NCBI GenBank assembly: GCA_949878575.1
Contig: CATLAX010000001.1
Coordinates: forward strand, 384,220-448,219
Reading direction: 5' to 3'
Source: an uncultured Alphaproteobacteria bacterium
GTDB lineage: Bacteria; Pseudomonadota; Alphaproteobacteria; Rs-D84
Length of the DNA: 64,000 nt
The stretch's first letter is position 1; each line of letters opens with the position of its first letter. A program made the translations under genes and the position numbers. Below are positions 1 through 8,753 of this stretch, piece after piece. The notes under the pieces are model-generated. The model saw nothing but the letters and a program-made list of their open reading frames with translations, did no database searches and had not been told where the DNA came from.

Positions 1-2
1 GG

Positions 3-1031
3 CATTTGAATGATTTGGTGTTCCCTTTCCGCGCCGCGCAGTTTTCAAAAAGATATCGCGGTGAACGCGCCCAGCGCGGCCGCTATCGCGAATTTTATCA
101 GATGGATTTGGACATAATGGGCATAAATACTTTGTCCACAAACTATGACGCCGAAATAATCGCGGTGATTGCGCGCGCGTTGGCGTCCGTAGAAGAATTT
201 GTCGGCCCGGCGTGCGTACATGTCGGCAGTCGTCCGTTCTGGGATGCACTGTTTGAGCATCTGGGGCTGACCGCTGGACAGAAAAAAGACGTATTTGTGC
301 TGATAGACAAAAAAGACAAAATCGGTGACGACGACTTTGACGCCGCATTGCGTGACGTGCTGCAGGATTACGACCTGGTGGCGCAGATAACTGCGGTTTT
401 TCATGACGGCTATTCCCGATTTGTCGGTGCGTCGCCGGCGCTGGATGCGGCCATAACGGAACTAAACGCCTTTATGGATATTTTGCATGCAATAGGGGTG
501 AATAACGCGCAGGCGGATTTGTCAATTACCCGCGGGTTGGCATATTATACCGGTTTGGTGTTTGAATTTAAGCTGTTGGAGCATCCAGAGCTGGGAACAG
601 CGGCCGGAGGTGGGCGGTATGCTGATCTGGCGGGAAAGTTTAGCAAGACAAAAATAATCGGCGTTGGCGCCGCCATCGGTTTTTCGCGGATATTCTGGGC
701 GTTGCTGGAAGGGGGAAAAATTGATTTAACACGTTTTTCGCATCCGGTGCGTGCGGCGGTTCTGGTGATGGGAAACAATAATGTTCCGTATGCGATGAAT
801 GCGGCATGGGCGTTGCGTGATGCCGGAATTGTAACGGCGCTGTATCTGGATACGGAAAAAAAGTTTAAAAATCAGATAGAGTTTTCTGATAAAATAGGCG
901 CCGAATACAGTGTGATAATAGGTGATACAGAGGCGGCTTCTGGCACGGTTGCGCTTAAAAACATGGAAACCGGAAGCCAGGTTCAGATCTCTGTTGCAGA
1001 TGTAATAAAAGAATTAAAGAACGGGTTATGA
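3..1031 (+). CDS. hisS: Histidyl-tRNA synthetase, 3' part (5' end outside window)
   Basis: This is a class II aminoacyl-tRNA synthetase that charges tRNA-His with histidine in the cytoplasm. The reading frame is open to the window edge, so the N-terminus with motif 1 is missing. Visible are motif 2 (YRGERAQRGRYREFYQ), the histidine-specific segment ITRGLAYYTG, motif 3 around GGGRYADLAGKF followed by GAAIGFSRI, and a C-terminal anticodon-binding domain over about the last 95 residues. The stop overlaps the prfA start as ATGA, so the two are translationally coupled. Several conserved positions are altered (LAYYTG where LDYYTG is usual), but length and motif order fit HisS better than the paralogue HisZ, which lacks the anticodon domain. 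Confidence 0.93.
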   Translation, partial: HLNDLVFPFRAAQFSKRYRGERAQRGRYREFYQMDLDIMGINTLSTNYDAEIIAVIARALASVEEFVGPACVHVGSRPFWDALFEHLGLTAGQKKDVFVLIDKKDKIGDDDFDAALRDVLQDYDLVAQITAVFHDGYSRFVGASPALDAAITELNAFMDILHAIGVNNAQADLSITRGLAYYTGLVFEFKLLEHPELGTAAGGGRYADLAGKFSKTKIIGVGAAIGFSRIFWALLEGGKIDLTRFSHPVRAAVLVMGNNNVPYAMNAAWALRDAGIVTALYLDTEKKFKNQIEFSDKIGAEYSVIIGDTEAASGTVALKNMETGSQVQISVADVIKELKNGL

Positions 1032-2092
1032 TAATAGAACAAAAACTACGCGATATTCAGACGCGTGCAGCGGATATTGCCGCCCAGATGAACTCCGGAA
1101 ACGTTTCCGGCGATGATTTGACACGCATGTCCAAAGAGTATTCCAGACTGGCGGAAATTTTACCGTTAATAGATGAATATTTTCAAACCACGCGCGGTAT
1201 TGCCGACGCCAATGAAATGCAGCATGATCCGGAACTGCATGCGATTGCCTCAGAACAGCTGGCGGAGCTAAATCGTGCGCTGCCGGGAATAGAGCGCAAA
1301 CTGCAGATAGCGTTGCTGCCGCGTGACGATGCGGACGACAACAGTGTTGTTATGGAAATTCGTGCCGGCGTTGGGGGCGAAGAATCGGCCCTGTTTGCGG
1401 GTGACCTGTTTAATCAGTACAAATCTTATGCCCTGCGCCAGGGGTGGAGTGTGGAGGTTGTAGAGGAAAATGCAACCAGTCTGCGCGGGTATAAGGAAAT
1501 TGTTTTTAAAATAGACGGTGTCGGCGCATACGCGCGCATGAAATTTGAATCCGGCATCCACCGGGTTCAGCGTGTTCCGGAAACCGAGGCTGGCGGCCGT
1601 ATCCACACCAGCGCGGCGTCTGTGGCCGTAATGCCGCAGGCCAAAGATATTGATGTCGTTATAGACGACAAGGATATAAGAATAGACATCTTTCGTGCGT
1701 CTGGGGCCGGCGGCCAGCATGTTAACAAAACAGACAGCGCCATTCGCATAACACATTTCCCGACCGGTATAGTCGTCACATGTCAGAACGAGCGGTCTCA
1801 GCTGCAAAATAAAATTTCAGCAATGGCTGTGTTGCGGTCAAAGTTGTACGAGAAACAGAGATTAGAGCAAATGAATGCGTCAAACGCATCCCGCAGAACG
1901 ATGGTGGGGTCCGGCGACCGCAGTGAAAAAATCCGTACATATAATTTCCCCGAACAGCGCGTGACGGATCACCGTATTAAGCTGACATTGTATAAGTTGG
2001 ACGATATTCTGGCCGGGGGCGCCGGTCTGGATGAAATGATAGACGCGCTTATTGCCGCGGATCAGCTGGAACAGCTGGCCAATATGGAATAG
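1028..2092 (+). CDS. prfA: Peptide chain release factor 1
   Basis: RF1 recognises UAA and UAG stop codons in the ribosomal A site and triggers hydrolysis of peptidyl-tRNA. The 354-residue length is normal. The catalytic GGQ lies at about residues 228-230 within GAGGQHVNKTDSAI. The codon-recognition tripeptide appears as PET in RVQRVPETEAGG, which matches the P-x-T pattern of RF1 rather than SPF of RF2. The start codon sits inside the hisS stop (ATGA). In many bacteria prfA is followed by the prmC methyltransferase; here it is followed by a terminator and an unrelated convergent gene. Confidence 0.96.
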   Translation: MIIEQKLRDIQTRAADIAAQMNSGNVSGDDLTRMSKEYSRLAEILPLIDEYFQTTRGIADANEMQHDPELHAIASEQLAELNRALPGIERKLQIALLPRDDADDNSVVMEIRAGVGGEESALFAGDLFNQYKSYALRQGWSVEVVEENATSLRGYKEIVFKIDGVGAYARMKFESGIHRVQRVPETEAGGRIHTSAASVAVMPQAKDIDVVIDDKDIRIDIFRASGAGGQHVNKTDSAIRITHFPTGIVVTCQNERSQLQNKISAMAVLRSKLYEKQRLEQMNASNASRRTMVGSGDRSEKIRTYNFPEQRVTDHRIKLTLYKLDDILAGGAGLDEMIDALIAADQLEQLANME

Positions 2093-2098
2093 GGGTAT

Positions 2099-2128
2099 AA
2101 AAAAAGCGACTTTGTGTCGCTTTTTTTA
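2099..2128. terminator. Bidirectional intrinsic terminator
   Basis: An A-tract, GCGAC/GTCGC stem and T-tract form a symmetric hairpin between convergent prfA and the SDR gene. It can end transcription from both sides. Confidence 0.85.
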
Positions 2129-2881
2129 TCTTACAAGGCCGCCGTTTATGTGTATTTGTTGGCCGTTAATGTATGCTGCACGTTCGGATGCCAAAAAAGA
2201 TGCAAGATAAGCGATTTCTTCGGGGTGTGCAAAACGGCGCGCCGGAATCATATTTTTTAATTCCTTGTAGCGTTCTTCCGGCAGTTTTTTGGTTGCTGGT
2301 GTATCCACGATTCCTGGTGCGATGCAGTTTGCGGTGATTCCGCGGCGTCCGTATTCTGCTGCTATTGATTTTGCAGCAGATGCCACCGCGCCCTTGCTGG
2401 CCGCATAGGCGGACATGCCGGCGTCGCCTGTATAGCCGGTGACGGACGTAATGTAGATAATTCTGCCGTATTTATTTTTTAGCATATGCGGCAATGCCAG
2501 GCGAGATAATGTGTACGGGACTGTAAAATTGGTGTGCATCATTTTTTCAAGGAATGCATTATCTGTTTTCAAAAACATTTGGCCTTCTATTATTGCTGCA
2601 TTATTTATTAGTATGTCCAAACGTCCAAAATGTTCAATGGCGTGTTGAATGATTTGTTCTTCAATTCCGGGTGTTGTTAAATCTGCACATATGCATAAGG
2701 GGGCGGGGGCGTCGCTTTTTATTTTGGTTAAATTTTCACAAAGCATGTTTAATTGCTCTATATTGCGTCCGGTTAATACCATGCCAGTGCCCATTGAATA
2801 AAATTCTGTGGCCAGTGCGCGTCCGATTCCGCCGGTGGCGCCGGTTATTATTGCTATTTTATTATTTAGGTTATATTGCAT
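2126..2881 (-). CDS. Short-chain dehydrogenase/reductase, FabG-like
   Basis: This is an NAD(P)-dependent oxidoreductase of the classical SDR family, 251 residues from the chosen ATG. The Rossmann glycine motif TGATGGIG, the NNAA stabilising motif and the catalytic Ser146, Tyr159 and Lys163 (YAASK) are all present. The C-terminal INGQQIHINGG segment is typical of 3-oxoacyl-ACP reductases. The frame extends 14 codons further upstream, but the start at 2881 places the first beta-strand at the usual distance. It is isolated from other fatty-acid genes, so a role in fatty-acid elongation is possible but not proven; another SDR substrate cannot be excluded. Confidence 0.85.
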   Translation of the reverse strand: MQYNLNNKIAIITGATGGIGRALATEFYSMGTGMVLTGRNIEQLNMLCENLTKIKSDAPAPLCICADLTTPGIEEQIIQHAIEHFGRLDILINNAAIIEGQMFLKTDNAFLEKMMHTNFTVPYTLSRLALPHMLKNKYGRIIYITSVTGYTGDAGMSAYAASKGAVASAAKSIAAEYGRRGITANCIAPGIVDTPATKKLPEERYKELKNMIPARRFAHPEEIAYLASFLASERAAYINGQQIHINGGLVR

Positions 2882-2979
2882 TTGAATTAGTCTTTTTTTT
2901 GTACAATAGTGCGTTTTGTGCAAAATACAGGCTTTTTTGTTGGATTTATGCTCGTTTTTTGTATATCATGATTTTTGTT

Positions 2980-3549
2980 ATGGAAAATATAGAGTTTATA
3001 AAATTGGAAAAGCCGATAGTTATGGTCGGGCTGATGGGGGCGGGCAAGACCAGTGTTGGGCGCGCCCTGGCACGACGTCTGGGGGTGCCTTTTGTTGATT
3101 CAGATAAAGAGATAGAGGCCGCCGCCGGATGCAGCGTGGTTGATATTTTTTCCATGTACGGTGAACAAGAGTTTCGGCGGGTAGAGCAAAGGGTTATTGC
3201 TCGTCTGATGGATACGGAACCGGTTGCAAAGGTTATTTCCACCGGCGAAGGGGCGTTTATTACGCCCGCCGTACGTGAAATGCTGGCGGACAGGGCTGTA
3301 ACAATTTGGTTGAAGGCAGATTTGGAACTGCTTGTAAAAAGAACAAATTTTAGAGATACGCGTCCGCAGCTTTTAAATGCAGACAGCAGAAAAATTCTGG
3401 CCCAGTTGATAGATGAGCGTTATGGGACTTATGCCTGTGCAGACATAACGGTTCAAACGCGCGATGAAAGTTTGCGTAAAACACTGGGCAAGGTTATGGA
3501 TGCGTTGTATGAATATATAAACAAAAGGAAAAACAATGGGAAAGACTAA
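2980..3549 (+). CDS. aroK: Shikimate kinase
   Basis: This enzyme phosphorylates shikimate with ATP in the chorismate pathway. The Walker A motif GLMGAGKT is at residues 17-24, followed by the acidic shikimate-binding DSD, the FRRVE motif and RPQLL near the lid. The strictly conserved GGG of the substrate site reads GEG (residues 89-91), an oddity worth checking. Two in-frame ATGs exist at 2968 and 2980; 2980 is preferred because a possible -10 element overlaps the first, which implies a very short leader. aroK is often followed by aroB; here its end overlaps mscL by 14 bases. Confidence 0.9.
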   Translation: MENIEFIKLEKPIVMVGLMGAGKTSVGRALARRLGVPFVDSDKEIEAAAGCSVVDIFSMYGEQEFRRVEQRVIARLMDTEPVAKVISTGEGAFITPAVREMLADRAVTIWLKADLELLVKRTNFRDTRPQLLNADSRKILAQLIDERYGTYACADITVQTRDESLRKTLGKVMDALYEYINKRKNNGKD

Positions 3550-4090
3550 TTTATTAAAGGAGTTTCGTGCTTTTATAGAGCGGGGTAGTGCGATAGACAT
3601 GGCTGTCGGTATCATTGTCGGCAGTGTGATGACCAGTGTTGTAAATTCGTTGGTAAAAGACATTATCATGCCGCCAATAGGTGTGCTGATAGGCGGGGTT
3701 GATTTTTCTCAGCTGTTTATTGTTTTGGCTGGCGGGCAGGCGGATGTTGTGTATCCGACGGTAGAGGCGGCCCAGGCAGCCGGTGCCACGACAATGAATA
3801 TAGGTGTGTTTTTAAATTCAATAGTCAGCTTTTTAATAACAATGTTTGCGATATTTTTATTTGTACGCGTTGTTAACAAGATGCGCAGCAAGCAGCCGGT
3901 TACAACAAGAGCCTGTCCGTATTGTAAAACATCCATTAATGTGGCAGCCTGTAAATGTCCAAACTGTTGTTCAGATGTGACGCCGCTGGAGGTTGGGCCG
4001 GTTGAAGAAAGTGATATAAGCAAGGGTATTCGCAGTATAAAAAAAGTTGCAGCCGGAGGAATTAATAAAATTCAAAAAATAAAAAAATAA
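3536..4090 (+). CDS. mscL: Large-conductance mechanosensitive channel with C-terminal zinc ribbon
   Basis: MscL forms a pentameric inner-membrane pore that opens under membrane tension during hypo-osmotic shock. The N-terminal amphipathic helix, TM1 (about residues 19-45) and TM2 (about 88-112) match the family. At 184 residues it is longer than the usual 130-150: after TM2 there is a zinc-ribbon-like segment with CPYC at 127-130 and CPNC at 141-144, then a basic tail. A similar cytoplasmic ribbon exists in a subset of MscL proteins. A Shine-Dalgarno AAAAGG lies upstream, inside aroK, so the two genes are coupled. Confidence 0.95.
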   Translation: MGKTNLLKEFRAFIERGSAIDMAVGIIVGSVMTSVVNSLVKDIIMPPIGVLIGGVDFSQLFIVLAGGQADVVYPTVEAAQAAGATTMNIGVFLNSIVSFLITMFAIFLFVRVVNKMRSKQPVTTRACPYCKTSINVAACKCPNCCSDVTPLEVGPVEESDISKGIRSIKKVAAGGINKIQKIKK

Positions 4091-4124
4091 CAGGTGATTA
4101 AAATTAAAAATTAAAGTAATAAAT

Positions 4125-4150
4125 AAAAACGGGCAAATGCCCGTTTTTTT
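4125..4150 (+). terminator. Intrinsic terminator after mscL
   Basis: Stem AAAACGGGC / GCCCGTTTT with loop AAAT and a long T-tract. Confidence 0.85.
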
Positions 4151-4932
4151 TATTTGTTTTGTTGTTCTTAATCGTCTTTGTTGTTGGGGGGGGTGCGGGT
4201 ATATGGTTAATGTGGTTTTTGGATATGTGTTAGAATAAAATAACTAAATTATGGATGCATGGCGTGAATAATTGTGTTAGTGCGGGATTTATTGGCGACT
4301 GTTGAATTTTGTATCCGTGTTCTTGTATGGTATTTGCTTTGTAAAATTTTGCCGCGCTCATGCTGTGTGTCTCTTGCATTTTGTAAAGTGTTTAAAATTC
4401 TGATGGGGCGCTGTATTATAAAAGGCGCATAATGTATATTATGTATAGTTTTGTTTGGTAGGGGGTGATGGGGTGGGATTGTTTGTGGGTTTGTGTGCGC
4501 TTGTTTTTATTTGTTTTGTCTCGTTTTGTTATATGTTTATATGTTTGTCTTTTTATCTGTTTATTTGTTTTGTGAAGTTAGTTCGGTTTTTGTTTGTTGT
4601 ATTATTTTGTGACGGATGTTTGTATTTTTTTGTTGTGTGATTTTGGAATGCTTTTGCTTATTGGTGTTTTTGTTTATGTGTTGGTTTAGAATGTTTATAA
4701 ATTATATTGTTTGTTCGTTATAAATTGTGATTTTTTATGTGTGTAAAATAGCCCTGCTTGCTGTTCGTTTGTTTTTTATTTATTTGTTGAAGATATTTAT
4801 TAAGATATTTATTTTATAAATTGATATAATTTTAATATAAATTACTTTAATTATATAAACGCGTGCTGTGTGGCGTATGGCATAAAAAGTTCGCGGTTGA
4901 TTTTGTTTTTTTGTGGATTTAATATATTTGGT
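4151..4932. other. Long C-depleted, G/T-rich intergenic region
   Basis: No convincing gene is seen in about 780 bases. The + strand is strikingly poor in C (about 11 C in 4441-4740) and rich in T and G, ending in an AT-only stretch near 4790-4860. G-runs at 4461-4465, 4470-4473, 4475-4477 and 4487-4489 could form a quadruplex, and a run of eight G lies at 4186-4193. A 61-codon hydrophobic ORF inside (4455-4640) looks like a product of the T-rich composition. A regulatory, replication-related or decayed region are all possible. Confidence 0.5.
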
Positions 4933-5643
4933 ATGAGATTGGATTTGGCCTTGGTTGATAAAAAAATATATCCGACGCGCGCAAAAGCGGTGGCGGCGAT
5001 TAAGGCTGGACTTGTTACGGTAAATAATATTATCGCCCAAAAGCCCAGTCAGCAGATTTTGCCGACGGATGTTTTGGTGGGGCGGCCGTTGCCGTATGTT
5101 TCTGGCCGCGGCAGTTTGAAATTGGCACAGGCGTTGGACAGTTTTAAAATAAATCCGACTGATTTTGTTTGTCTGGATGTCGGGGCAAGTACGGGCGGTT
5201 TTACGGAGGTGCTGCTGGCGCGTGGGGCGCGTCGTGTAATTGCGGTGGATGTTGGTACCGGCCAGTTGGCGCCGGCGTTAAAAAATGACGGGCGTGTGTG
5301 CAGTATGGAAAATACGGATGTTCGTGATTTGGTTCCAACGGAATCTGTTGACCTGATTGTGGTTGATGTTTCGTTTATTTCTTTGGCTGATATAGCAGGG
5401 GCCTTAAGCCGGTGGGGGGCAACGAACATAATCGCCCTTATTAAGCCGCAGTTTGAGGTGCCCCGCTCTGTATCGGCGGCGGCGCGCGGTGTTATTCGTG
5501 CGCCGCAGTGGCATCAGTATTCTATTCGCCGGGCCAAAGACGCCTTTGCGGAATTTGGTTTTGAATGTGCGGGCGTAATAGATTCCCCCATACTGGGCGG
5601 CAGTGGTAATGCAGAATTTTTGGGTTTGTTCCGCCGGGCGTAG
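4933..5643 (+). CDS. tlyA: TlyA-family rRNA 2'-O-methyltransferase
   Basis: TlyA proteins, once called hemolysins, methylate ribose 2'-OH groups in 16S and 23S rRNA. The 236-residue protein has an N-terminal S4 RNA-binding domain (about 1-60, beginning MRLDLALVDK) and a Rossmann FtsJ-like methyltransferase with the SAM-binding LDVGASTGGFT. VVVDVSFIS, IKPQFE and the GGSGNAEFLG tail are all family signatures. The frame is open upstream to 4870, but the ATG at 4933 gives the canonical N-terminus. It stands alone between the G/T-rich gap and leuS. Confidence 0.92.
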   Translation: MRLDLALVDKKIYPTRAKAVAAIKAGLVTVNNIIAQKPSQQILPTDVLVGRPLPYVSGRGSLKLAQALDSFKINPTDFVCLDVGASTGGFTEVLLARGARRVIAVDVGTGQLAPALKNDGRVCSMENTDVRDLVPTESVDLIVVDVSFISLADIAGALSRWGATNIIALIKPQFEVPRSVSAAARGVIRAPQWHQYSIRRAKDAFAEFGFECAGVIDSPILGGSGNAEFLGLFRRA

Positions 5644-5740
5644 GGGCGGCCCCTGCCCCGGTGTTTTTCCTTGAAACATGGGTGTTTTGCATATATTATG
5701 TAAATTATATTTTACACATTACAAACAATGGAATAATAAA

Positions 5741-8140
5741 ATGGCGGAAGATACAGACAAGATAGCGCAGCGCGAGGCAAAGTGGCAGCGCCGCTGGCAA
5801 GAGGCAAAGGTTTTCACACCAAAAAACGACGGGGTTCGTCCGCCTTTTTACATGTTGGCGGAATTTCCGTTTCCGTCCGGCACGGGTTTGCATGGCGGGC
5901 ATATGTTGAATTATACCGGCTGTGATGTGGTGGCGCGGTTTATGCGCATGCGCGGGTATGATGTTCTGTTTCCGCTGGGGTTTGATTCATTGGGTATTTC
6001 TGCTGAAAATTATGCAACAAAAATAGGCCGTCATCCATCTGTGGTTGTGCGTGAGCTGGCCCAGCAATTTACAAAAAACATGCTGGACATGGGCTGGTCA
6101 ATTGATTTGGATGCCCAGGTGGCGACATCTGACCCGGAGTTTATAAAATGGACCCAGTGGATGTTTATTCAACTGTTTAAGGCGGGTTTGGCATATAAGT
6201 CAATGCTGCCGATGAACTGGTGCCCGTGCTGCCGTACCACCCTTACCAACGAAGAGTTGGAGGACGGCAAGTGCAACCGCTGTCACGGTGATGTGGAAAT
6301 TCGCGAAAAGATGCAATGGAATCTGGCGATTACAAAATATGCGGACAGATTGCTGGATGATTTGAAACTGGTGGATTATCCAGAAAAGGTTAAGCGTGAC
6401 CAGATTAACTGGATCGGCCGGTCAACCGGTGCGGATGTAGACTTTAAGGTCGGCGATGACGTGATGACGGTTTATACGACACGGCCCGATACTATTTTTG
6501 GTGTAACATTTTGTGCCATTGCGCCGGAACATAAACTGCTGGCGCGGTGGCTGGACGAAGGGCGCGTGTCAAACGCCGATGCCGTTCGTGAATATATAAA
6601 AAGATCTGCCGCCAAATCAGAGATAGACCGTACTGACGTCACAAAAGAAAAGACAGGTGTCCGCATAGAGGGCCTGGTGGCGAAAAATCCGTATACTGGC
6701 ACGGAAATTCCGATATTTGTTGCGGATTATGTCCTGGCGGGGTACGCGCATGGCACTATTATGGCCGTGCCGGCACATGACAAGCGCGACTATGAATTTG
6801 CAAAAAAATTTGGATTGCCGATAATACAGGTTTTGGATAACGGCGACATATCGCAGGGCGCCACAGAGGGCGACGGTGCGCATATTAATTCCGGATTTAT
6901 GAATGGGATGAACAAGGCGGATGCCATTGCCGCCGCCATTGAATTTGGCCAGCAACATGGTTTTGCGCGCCCAAAGGTGCGTTATCGCATGGGGGACTGG
7001 GGATTTTCGCGCCAGATGTACTGGGGTGAACCGATACCGTTGGTTTATTGTGAAAAGTGCGGATGGGTTCCCGTGCCGGACGATCAGCTGCCGTTAATGC
7101 AGCCGTATATGGAGGATTATCGCCCGACCGATGATGGTGAAAGTCCGCTGGCGCGTGCAACGGAATGGGTAAACACAACCTGCCCTGTGTGTGGCGGGCA
7201 TGCCGTGCGTGAAACGGACACCATGCCGCAGTGGGCCGGGTCTTCGTGGTATTATCTGCGTTATCTGGATCCGCGTAATGATAAAGAATTTTGCTCTTGG
7301 GGCCAAATGGAAAAGTGGATGCCTGTTGATCACTATAACGGTGGTAACGAGCATAATACCCGTCATTTGATTTATTCGCGTTTCTGGCACAAGGCTTTGT
7401 ATGATCTGGGGCTGGTGAACACGCCGGAACCTTATAAGAAAAGAACGACAAACGGTCTGTTGATGGGCAGTGACGGCAAAAAAATGTCCAAATCGCGCGG
7501 AAACGGATTTATGGTGTCTGATTTGATCGCGCGTGTCGGGGCGGATGCGGCGCGTGTCACAGTATTGTCTCTGGGGCCGTGGGATTTAAACGTAAACTGG
7601 TCTGAGGGTGCGCTGGCCGGGGTTCAGCGGTTTTTGAAACGTGTAGAAAATTTGTCGGATAACTTAACCGATGATGAAATGACAGCAGAACAGACACGCA
7701 TGATGCATCAGTTGATTGCTGATGTGACGGAGCGTATAGAAAATATGCGTTTTAATACCGCAATATCTGCAATGATGGAGTATATAAATGCATTTGGGGG
7801 GCGCATGCCGCGTCCGGCGTATGAGGTGTTGGTACGCGTACTTAGTCCGTTTGCACCGCATTTGACCGCCGAAATGTGGGAGAAGCTGGGGCATTCGGAC
7901 ATGCTGGCGCTGGCGCAATGGCCGGTATATGATGCGGCAAAGCTGGTGCGCAGTGAAATAACCATGGTCGCGTCTGTTAACGGAAAACGCGCGGCGGAAT
8001 TTAATATAGCCGCGGACGCCGACGATGCTGATATTGTTGCTGCTGCAAAAAATGCCGCCGGTGCAAAACTGGCCGGGGGCGAGATTGTAAAAACAATCAT
8101 CGTGCCAAAGCGTATGGTAAATTTTGTGGTAAAGAAATAA
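5741..8140 (+). CDS. leuS: Leucyl-tRNA synthetase
   Basis: LeuRS is a class I synthetase that charges and proofreads tRNA-Leu. The 799-residue protein carries the HIGH-equivalent in PSGTGLHGGHMLNYTG, a CPCC...CNRC zinc knuckle near residues 165-185, the CP1 editing domain (TTRPDTIFGV, MAVPAHDKRD), KKMSKSRGN, and an anticodon-binding C-terminus. The sequence around the synthesis site (VDHYNGGNEHNTRHLIYSRF) resembles LeuRS of Firmicutes, Bacteroidetes and candidate phyla more than the usual proteobacterial VDLYVGGAEHA type, which suggests an ancient transfer; this comparison is from memory. The upstream extension to 5678 lacks family similarity. Confidence 0.95.
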   Translation: MAEDTDKIAQREAKWQRRWQEAKVFTPKNDGVRPPFYMLAEFPFPSGTGLHGGHMLNYTGCDVVARFMRMRGYDVLFPLGFDSLGISAENYATKIGRHPSVVVRELAQQFTKNMLDMGWSIDLDAQVATSDPEFIKWTQWMFIQLFKAGLAYKSMLPMNWCPCCRTTLTNEELEDGKCNRCHGDVEIREKMQWNLAITKYADRLLDDLKLVDYPEKVKRDQINWIGRSTGADVDFKVGDDVMTVYTTRPDTIFGVTFCAIAPEHKLLARWLDEGRVSNADAVREYIKRSAAKSEIDRTDVTKEKTGVRIEGLVAKNPYTGTEIPIFVADYVLAGYAHGTIMAVPAHDKRDYEFAKKFGLPIIQVLDNGDISQGATEGDGAHINSGFMNGMNKADAIAAAIEFGQQHGFARPKVRYRMGDWGFSRQMYWGEPIPLVYCEKCGWVPVPDDQLPLMQPYMEDYRPTDDGESPLARATEWVNTTCPVCGGHAVRETDTMPQWAGSSWYYLRYLDPRNDKEFCSWGQMEKWMPVDHYNGGNEHNTRHLIYSRFWHKALYDLGLVNTPEPYKKRTTNGLLMGSDGKKMSKSRGNGFMVSDLIARVGADAARVTVLSLGPWDLNVNWSEGALAGVQRFLKRVENLSDNLTDDEMTAEQTRMMHQLIADVTERIENMRFNTAISAMMEYINAFGGRMPRPAYEVLVRVLSPFAPHLTAEMWEKLGHSDMLALAQWPVYDAAKLVRSEITMVASVNGKRAAEFNIAADADDADIVAAAKNAAGAKLAGGEIVKTIIVPKRMVNFVVKK

Positions 8141-8151
8141 ATGTAAAAAAC

Positions 8152-8177
8152 AAAAGCCGCCTTTGGGCGGTTTTTTT
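8152..8177 (+). terminator. Intrinsic terminator after leuS
   Basis: Stem GCCGCC / GGCGGT with loop TTTG and seven T. Confidence 0.8.
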
Positions 8178-8190
8178 ATATTGTTCTTAT

Positions 8191-8218
8191 TTGACAAAAT
8201 ATATATTGGTGTTATAAT
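8191..8218 (+). promoter_or_regulatory. Near-consensus sigma-70 promoter for the YcgN-type gene
   Basis: TTGACA and TATAAT are both perfect and separated by 16 bases. Transcription should start near 8225, upstream of the ATG at 8251. Confidence 0.7.
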
Positions 8219-8250
8219 GTTTGTGTGATATGTATAACAGGTGTATTAAA

Positions 8251-8709
8251 ATGAATTTGACCAAAGAGCAACAAAAGCGTGTTGACAGACTTTCCCGTAT
8301 GACCCCACGGGAATGGGATGCGGTATGCAAGCGTTGCGGAATATGCTGTCTGAGTAAGTTGCTGCTAAAATGTGTTGATGTTGATACGCATAAATGTGAC
8401 GATCGTACGGTATATCTGCATCGTTGCTGCAATAATTTTGACCCCAAAACACGAAAGTGCCAAATATATGAGAACCGCTTAAGCGCCGATAACTGCGAAA
8501 AGGTTGACATTGAACTTATTCTGGCGGGGGATTTGCTGCCAGCGTCGTGCGGGTATATGGAATATGTGTTCGGGCCTGCGGCTGTTCCGGCAAGTGTTGA
8601 TTTTAATACCGTTCGCCCCATTGAAGATGAAAAGTTGGAAGCCATGTCGTGGGACAGGGTGCAGCGCGAGATTATTCCAGATTCTTTGTTTTGGAGCCGG
8701 GAAAAGTGA
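8251..8709 (+). CDS. UPF0260 (YcgN/YkgJ-type) cysteine-cluster protein
   Basis: The 152-residue protein matches the YcgN family, whose members carry a set of conserved cysteines thought to bind zinc or an iron-sulfur cluster; the biochemical role is unknown. Visible are WDAVCKRCGICCLSK near residue 25, then C..H.C, a CC pair, CQIYENR and a late Cys. The start at 8251 follows an AGGTG Shine-Dalgarno; an in-frame TTG at 8221 and ATG at 8230 are less likely. It has its own promoter and terminator, so it is monocistronic. Confidence 0.8.
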   Translation: MNLTKEQQKRVDRLSRMTPREWDAVCKRCGICCLSKLLLKCVDVDTHKCDDRTVYLHRCCNNFDPKTRKCQIYENRLSADNCEKVDIELILAGDLLPASCGYMEYVFGPAAVPASVDFNTVRPIEDEKLEAMSWDRVQREIIPDSLFWSREK

Positions 8710-8718
8710 TGCGGATGT

Positions 8719-8753
8719 AAATAAAAAATCTCCGAACATCGGAGATTTTTTAT
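8719..8753. terminator. Bidirectional intrinsic terminator
   Basis: AAAAAATCTCCGA / TCGGAGATTTTTT hairpin between the convergent YcgN-type gene and rpiB. Confidence 0.85.

Noticed and set aside
4455..4640. 61-codon hydrophobic ORF in the G/T-rich gap
   Set aside because: Its Phe/Leu/Val/Cys content follows directly from T- and G-rich codons, it has no Shine-Dalgarno, and it is probably chance.
4790..4932. Possible oriC (AT-rich block near tlyA)
   Set aside because: No DnaA boxes close to TTATCCACA could be found and no dnaA, hemE or parAB gene is nearby.
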